DNA of 13,759 nucleotides, taken from Tannerella sp. Its GTDB lineage: Bacteria > Bacteroidota > Bacteroidia > Bacteroidales > Tannerellaceae. The notes under the pieces were generated by a model. It did no database searches, was not told the origin of the DNA, and worked only from the letters and a program-made list of their open reading frames with translations. This document shows, in pieces, positions 9,781-13,759 of the stretch. The stretch spans positions 1-13,759 of the forward strand of contig JAIRYY010000042.1 in assembly GCA_031267485.1 (NCBI GenBank). Reading direction: 5' to 3'. Each line of letters opens with the position of its first letter. Position 1 is the stretch's first letter. A program made the position numbers and the translations under genes.

Positions 9781-9850
9781 ATGGAATCCTTTCCTTTTTC
9801 TTTTTTTTTGTCATTCGGCATGACCTGTTACAAATATCATGCCATTCCAT
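9781..9850 (-). promoter_or_regulatory. Nested inverted repeat in the clpC leader
   Basis: Two perfect 7-bp pairs are nested: ATGGAAT (9781-9787) with ATTCCAT (9844-9850), and GGCATGA (9817-9823) with TCATGCC (9837-9843). On the plus strand the two right arms are contiguous, while the left arms are split by a 29-nt pyrimidine tract (purine-rich in the clpC mRNA). The structure ends two bases before the clpC ATG and leaves the SD-like purines in the bulge. It could be a leader control structure or just the end of the LRR transcript; no T-tract follows the stem in the minus-strand direction. Confidence 0.4.
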
Positions 9851-9852
9851 AA

Positions 9853-11355
9853 TTATCTGACACGCAATATCCTGCCTGCCTTCCCGGAAACCGTTGCGAC
9901 ATACATTCCCGGAGGCAGGGGTATATCGGTGCGTCCTTCCCCTACCCTTTTGGCGTAAACGCATGCGCCGTTCATCGAGTAAATGCCGACGTCGACGGGA
10001 GAGGCCGCGGCTACGTGTACAAATCCCATGCCTGCATGGACGGAACCGGCCGGAACCGCACCCGGATTCGGATTCGAATTTGCCAGGTCTTCCCGGCTCT
10101 TCATCGTCACGTCATAACGAAGAACCAGCCGGGGAAAGAGGTCGTTTTCGATTCGGCATATCAGTTCTGTTCCAAGATAGGATTCGTCAAAGATGAAAAC
10201 GCCGTTTTCCCTTATTTCAGGATGAAGCCAGTGCACTCCCCTGTTCCAGGTATAATGCGAGAGATACCCGTCCACTTCATAGTAGTAGCTGAAGTCGGCG
10301 CTGTCGACGGCGGCCTCGGCCGTCCGGCTGTGTTGCGGGAAATAGAGGTATTCAGTATAGGACGGCAGTATGGGCGGCAGGGTATGGAAATCCATGTTGT
10401 TCCCTCTGCAGTTGAGCGTTTTCATTGACGGACTTTCCGGCAACCGAAGCGAGTCCAGCTGGTTGTCGCTGCACAAAAGCGTCTCAAGCAACAGACAGTC
10501 GTCTAAATACAGCGCTTTCAGGCTGTTATCTTCGCAATTCACAGTCCGCAAGGCCAGACAGCCGGTCAGGTCGAGCGTATCCAGCCGGTTGCTGCTGCAG
10601 ACGATGCTGTCCAGTACGGGACAGTTCGTGACATTCAGCGTCAGCAGGCTGTTTCGTCCACAGGTGAAATCGGTCAGACGCGCCTTGTTCGATACGTCCA
10701 GTTCCGTCAGGTTGTTGCCCGAACACAACAGTTCCTTCACTCTGGGACAATTCTGCACATTCAGGTACGAAAGCTGATTCTCGATGGCATAAATGGTCTC
10801 CATTTTGTTGTTGTTGGAAAAATCCAGGGATTCGACCTCGTTCCCGGTGCAGCATAAAAACGTAAGCTCCGGATTGTTCGACAGGTCAATCTGTCTGATT
10901 TTGTTATAAGTGACGCGCAGGAAAGTCAGCTTGGGACTTGTCGTCACGTCTACCGCCTCAATGTCGTTTTCAAAGACGTTCAGGTATTTCAGCGAAACGG
11001 CGCCTGTCGTATTCAGCGATTTTATCTCGTTGTAGGTGCAGTAAATCTCCTGCAGATAAAGGAAATCGCTGAGGTTCAAATTACCGGAAAGTTTTTTGTT
11101 TGACCAGTTTATCGATTCCAGCAAATACGTATGGGGGTTCCAGCGCAGGCCCGGAACCGCGCCCCACTCTATCCCGTTCATGCTTTCAATGCCCAGCTGC
11201 TGGTAATTTCTCACTCCCGGCTCGGCTGATTCCTGCAGGAGAAAATTACGGAGTTTATCCGTTTCAACGGCATCAAACGGAGCTTGAGCCTGTATATTAA
11301 AGCCCGGCAGCATGACAAACCGGAGCAAACAACCTATCCATAAAAGAGTTCTCAT
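9853..11355 (-). CDS. Secreted leucine-rich-repeat protein with a T9SS-type C-terminal sorting domain
   Basis: A 500-residue protein I cannot tie to a named gene. An N-terminal signal peptide (1-25, ending AQA before PFDAV) indicates Sec export. Residues 101-310 are ten LRR units of exactly 21 residues, with a partial eleventh; the typical unit is L..L.CS.N.L..LDVSNCP. Many repeats carry Cys at the consensus position after the strand and in an NCP turn, giving a cysteine-rich repeat core. Residues 330-420 are a non-repeat region rich in Tyr and Phe. The last ~60 residues (about 440-500) show VHVAAASPVDVGIYSMNGACVY, then a GxTDIPLPPGMYVATV strand pair and basic end RILRVR, like the type A sorting domain removed during type IX secretion. 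The expected location is therefore the cell surface or medium. LRR proteins of this kind commonly mediate protein or host-surface binding, but no ligand can be inferred. It has its own -7 element. Confidence 0.82.
   Translation of the reverse strand: MRTLLWIGCLLRFVMLPGFNIQAQAPFDAVETDKLRNFLLQESAEPGVRNYQQLGIESMNGIEWGAVPGLRWNPHTYLLESINWSNKKLSGNLNLSDFLYLQEIYCTYNEIKSLNTTGAVSLKYLNVFENDIEAVDVTTSPKLTFLRVTYNKIRQIDLSNNPELTFLCCTGNEVESLDFSNNNKMETIYAIENQLSYLNVQNCPRVKELLCSGNNLTELDVSNKARLTDFTCGRNSLLTLNVTNCPVLDSIVCSSNRLDTLDLTGCLALRTVNCEDNSLKALYLDDCLLLETLLCSDNQLDSLRLPESPSMKTLNCRGNNMDFHTLPPILPSYTEYLYFPQHSRTAEAAVDSADFSYYYEVDGYLSHYTWNRGVHWLHPEIRENGVFIFDESYLGTELICRIENDLFPRLVLRYDVTMKSREDLANSNPNPGAVPAGSVHAGMGFVHVAAASPVDVGIYSMNGACVYAKRVGEGRTDIPLPPGMYVATVSGKAGRILRVR
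10426..11055 (-). repeat. Ten in-frame 63-bp leucine-rich-repeat units
   Basis: This region encodes residues 101-310 of the LRR protein, ten consecutive 21-residue units. At the DNA level the units have diverged, so the repeat is visible in protein rather than as near-identical DNA. Recent unit expansion or contraction therefore looks unlikely. Confidence 0.8.
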
Positions 11356-11381
11356 TCTTGTACTTATTTAGCAACAGTTCA

Positions 11382-11389
11382 CAAAGATA
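11382..11389 (-). promoter_or_regulatory. -7 promoter element of the LRR gene
   Basis: TATCTTTG on the minus strand is an exact TAnnTTTG match, 26 bp upstream of the ATG at 11355. The -33 region (CTGTTC at about the right distance) is poor. It lies in the 79-bp gap after the DUF3256 gene, so the LRR gene may be transcribed apart from the truA unit. Confidence 0.5.
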
Positions 11390-11434
11390 GCGTCTGAAAT
11401 GTAAATGAACAGAAACAATCCTGTTAAAAATTAT

Positions 11435-12067
11435 TTATTCGAAACGGCTTGACTTCCATTCATAGCGCCGCGGCGCATCTTTCAGGAACGGCAGGGCTTT
11501 CGCCCGGCTCTCGCCGTCAAGATACAGAGGGGTCGTATATTCCGCCGTCAGCGTATTACTGTCGGCTTCAAGGCTGTATTTTACCAGAAAAATATCCAGC
11601 ATGGCTTTTATGCCGGACATTTCCACGGATGAATCGCCGGCGCCGTCCGCCAGAAACCATTCCGCCGTTACCGGAGTATACAGTTCGCCGGCAGGCAGGG
11701 GATTCCATTCCGTCGTATAGAAATCGACGCGGCTGTCCGCCACGGGAGCGTAAACGGTGGTTATCATACAGATTACATGCGTGTTGTTAACAAGCGGCAG
11801 GAGTTTCATTTCCACCGTGCTGCGCTCCGTATACTGCAGCAGCAGATAATTGTCCGTGAGTTTCAGCAGGGTGGATTTTCCCTGCATCGTATTTTCCAGA
11901 GTGGCCGTCCTGCCGGACTTGTAGAGGTCGACAAGGTCTTTCCGCCAGGCTTCTTCCAACTGAACAATGATGTCTGCCGGCATCCCTGTAAAAAATTCTT
12001 CCACATTCCGCGCAGTGGAACAGAATGCCCAAAATGTGAATAACAAACTAAAAATCAATCGTTTCAT
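11435..12067 (-). CDS. DUF3256 family exported protein of unknown function
   Basis: A 210-residue protein matching, from memory, the DUF3256 family found in Bacteroidetes; no function is known to me. It begins with a hydrophobic signal peptide (MKRLIFSLLFTFWAFCSTA, cleavage likely near 19). The Cys at 16 is preceded by Phe, not Gly/Ala/Ser, so it is not a convincing lipoprotein. Conserved-looking parts include FFTGMPADI (25-33), a KSTLLKLTDNYLLLQYT segment, MKLLPLVNNTHVICMI, and APVADSRVDFYTTEWNPLP. It probably acts in the periplasm. The ATG at 12067 is preferred for its standard signal-peptide start; an ATG at 12076 is also possible, 4 bp after the permease stop. It is third in a tight unit after truA and the permease. 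Confidence 0.8.
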   Translation of the reverse strand: MKRLIFSLLFTFWAFCSTARNVEEFFTGMPADIIVQLEEAWRKDLVDLYKSGRTATLENTMQGKSTLLKLTDNYLLLQYTERSTVEMKLLPLVNNTHVICMITTVYAPVADSRVDFYTTEWNPLPAGELYTPVTAEWFLADGAGDSSVEMSGIKAMLDIFLVKYSLEADSNTLTAEYTTPLYLDGESRAKALPFLKDAPRRYEWKSSRFE

Positions 12068-12080
12068 ATTATACATATCG

Positions 12081-12977
12081 TTATTTCGTCCCCAAATATA
12101 AGAAAATCATTCCCAATAATACCAAAAACAGGTCAATTGCCTTGTTTTTTAAGTTCTTTTCATGGAAAAAGACAGCTCCGGCCATGAAAGTGACAAGTAC
12201 GCTGCTACGGCGTATCATGGATACGATTGATATCATCGCATCCGGGAATCCCAGGGCATAAAAATAGATCCAGTCGGCCGCGGCAAGAAAGAGCGAGACG
12301 AAGACGATGCTCCACTTCCACCTGCAGGGCGTGGTCTTTTTCCGCCCCGGATACCACAGCAGCAGGAGGACAGGAATCATGATTAAAAGCTGATAGGCGT
12401 TCGACCAGACCTGTACGGTCATGACGTCCGATATTTTCATGAGGTAATTGTCGTACAGTCCGCTAATGGCGCCCGTTATGGCGGACAGAACGGCATAGAG
12501 AATCCATTTGTTGTGCGAAAAACGGATCCCCTCCTTTTTCCCGGAAGCCGACAGCATGTAAAAGGACAGGATAGACAGGAGCACGCCTGTCCACTGATAC
12601 AGGTTCAGCCGTTCCCCGAAAATCAGCAAGGCTCCGGCAAGCGTGAAAACGGGCTGTGTCGCTTTTATCGGGCCAGTGATAGTCAGCGGCAGGTTTTTTA
12701 CGGAGGCATATCCCGCAATCCATGAACTCAGGACAATAAGGGATTTCACCATCACCAGCCCATGCATTTTCAACGGCACGCGCGGAACATAAAACATGGT
12801 CCCGTCCAGCACGCCGGTGGCGTATGAGAGCAGGATGAACGGAAGGAAAATAAGGCCGGAGATCGACAGGTTGAGAAACAGTACCGGTATGACGGCATTG
12901 CCATTCAGCGATTTTTTCTTGCATATATCATAGCACCCCAGTAAAAAAGCGGATAAAAAGGATAAGAGAACCCACAT
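12081..12977 (-). CDS. EamA/DMT-superfamily permease
   Basis: A 298-residue inner-membrane protein with about ten hydrophobic helices arranged as two EamA halves (roughly 1-137 and 155-298), the usual size of this transporter superfamily. The segment KNLPLTITGPIKATQPVFTLAGALLIFGERLNLYQWTG at about 95-130 is the characteristic motif between helices 3 and 4 of the first half; in the second half GFPDAMISIVSMIRRSSVLVTFMAGAVFFHEKNL is its counterpart. EamA members export amino acids or other small metabolites or move nucleotide sugars; the substrate cannot be told here. Only 2 bp separate it from truA upstream, so they are almost certainly co-transcribed. Confidence 0.88.
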   Translation of the reverse strand: MWVLLSFLSAFLLGCYDICKKKSLNGNAVIPVLFLNLSISGLIFLPFILLSYATGVLDGTMFYVPRVPLKMHGLVMVKSLIVLSSWIAGYASVKNLPLTITGPIKATQPVFTLAGALLIFGERLNLYQWTGVLLSILSFYMLSASGKKEGIRFSHNKWILYAVLSAITGAISGLYDNYLMKISDVMTVQVWSNAYQLLIMIPVLLLLWYPGRKKTTPCRWKWSIVFVSLFLAAADWIYFYALGFPDAMISIVSMIRRSSVLVTFMAGAVFFHEKNLKNKAIDLFLVLLGMIFLYLGTK

Positions 12978-12979
12978 GA

Positions 12980-13744
12980 TTATATTTTATTACGGATAAA
13001 AATGCCGTCCGGGTATGCGATGTCAACCAGCGCAAGCCCTCCGGCCGGAGCAGACGTGCCGGCTTTGCAACGGTCTTTCGCTTCTATGATCCTCCTGAAA
13101 CCGTCCACCGTAATTTTACCGCGCCCCACCTCGAGCAGCGTCCCGACAATCGCCCGGACCATATTGCGCAAAAACCGGTCCGCCTTAATCGTAAACACCC
13201 ATGTTTCGCCGTCCCGCTCCCACCTCGCCCCGATGATTCGGCAGTTATTCGTCTTAACGTCCGTATGCAATTTGCTGAAACTTGTGAAATCCGAATATTC
13301 GGACAGAACCGTACAGGCTTCGTTCATCGCGTCAAACCGGACATTACGCAACGACATGCGGCAAACCCATTCGTGTTCAAACGGATTTTTCCGGTCTGCA
13401 ATACAATATTTATAGGTACGGGAGAGAGCATCAAAACGCGCATGTGCGCTTCCGTTAACGGCCATGATGCGGTATACGGCAATATCCTCCGGCAGCATCC
13501 GGTTCAGCCTGTCCGTCAGTTGCGGCGGATTTTCAACCGGCGCGGATACATCAAAATGCGCCACCATTATGCGAGCGTGAACTCCGGCATCGGTCCTTCC
13601 CGCACCGACGACGGAAACAGCCTGCCGCAGGACGGTCGAAAGAACTTCTTCCAAACGCTGCTGCACACTCATGCCATTCGGCTGGCGTTGCCACCCACAA
13701 TAACGGGCGCCGTTATAAGCCAGATAAATAAAATAGCGATTCAC
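12980..13744 (-). CDS. truA: tRNA pseudouridine(38-40) synthase TruA
   Basis: A cytosolic enzyme that isomerises uridines 38-40 in the anticodon arm of tRNAs to pseudouridine. From the GTG at 13744 it is 254 residues, a normal length. Recognisable parts: [21 protein letters not shown] (4-24), the catalytic [11 protein letters not shown] motif (47-57) with Asp52, [13 protein letters not shown] segment, HEWVCRMS, and the C-terminal [20 protein letters not shown]. The GTG has a purine-rich AAAAAGAA just before it. The frame stays open to the window edge (15 more bases), so a start slightly upstream cannot be excluded. It leads the unit with the permease and DUF3256 gene. Confidence 0.95.
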   Translation of the reverse strand: MNRYFIYLAYNGARYCGWQRQPNGMSVQQRLEEVLSTVLRQAVSVVGAGRTDAGVHARIMVAHFDVSAPVENPPQLTDRLNRMLPEDIAVYRIMAVNGSAHARFDALSRTYKYCIADRKNPFEHEWVCRMSLRNVRFDAMNEACTVLSEYSDFTSFSKLHTDVKTNNCRIIGARWERDGETWVFTIKADRFLRNMVRAIVGTLLEVGRGKITVDGFRRIIEAKDRCKAGTSAPAGGLALVDIAYPDGIFIRNKI

Positions 13745-13759
13745 TTCTTTTTGCCTTTC

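Noticed and set aside
9817..9843. Intrinsic terminator for the LRR gene
   Set aside because: The stem GGCATGA/TCATGCC is real, but on the minus strand it is followed by a run of A, not T.
9781..9850. CIRCE (HrcA) operator for clpC
   Set aside because: The arms do not resemble TTAGCACTC/GAGTGCTAA and the spacing is not 9 bp.

Overview
The window looks like the chromosome of a member of the Bacteroidales. The evidence is a DUF4469-type protein end, a DUF3256 protein, a Bacteroidetes-style ClpC and HtpG, promoters of the TTTG...TAnnTTTG type instead of E. coli -35/-10 boxes, few Shine-Dalgarno sites, and a secreted leucine-rich-repeat protein with a C-terminal domain like the type IX secretion (T9SS) sorting signal. 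The T9SS-like domain points to a Porphyromonas/Tannerella-like lineage rather than Bacteroides proper, but the genus cannot be fixed from this sequence alone.

Layout. Rightward (+) part, 1-2490: the 3' end of a DUF4469-like protein gene (2-268), an array of ten 23-bp palindromic repeats (270-499), a structured stretch resembling the 5' half of a cobalamin riboswitch (about 591-704), a good Bacteroidetes promoter (710-740), an ABC-F ATPase gene (765-2390) and its intrinsic terminator. Everything from 2653 to the right edge is transcribed leftward (-). In order of transcription: truA, an EamA/DMT-type permease, a DUF3256 protein, the secreted LRR protein, clpC, htpG, a polyprenol-phosphate mannosyltransferase-like GT2 enzyme, and dihydroorotase. 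The ABC-F gene and the dihydroorotase gene converge on the terminators at 2454-2656.

Transcription units inferred from spacing and signals: truA-EamA-DUF3256 (gaps of 2 and about 13 bp); the LRR gene with its own -7 element; clpC, preceded by a 74-bp gap holding a nested inverted repeat and closed by a strong terminator; htpG, whose promoter overlaps that terminator's T-tract; and GT2-dihydroorotase, which overlap by 20 bp. Functionally this is mostly housekeeping: tRNA modification, protein quality control (ClpC, HtpG), translation/ribosome-associated ATPase, pyrimidine synthesis and lipid-linked sugar donor synthesis. One exported surface-type protein sits between them.

No complete new defence, mobile or biosynthetic system is visible. 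The most unusual items are the 23-bp array, in which seven units carry an exact TGTGA-N6-TCACA (CRP-like) dyad; the riboswitch-like remnant beside it; the ABC-F protein whose second ATPase site has lost both its P-loop lysine and its catalytic glutamate; and the T9SS-type LRR gene lodged upstream of clpC.
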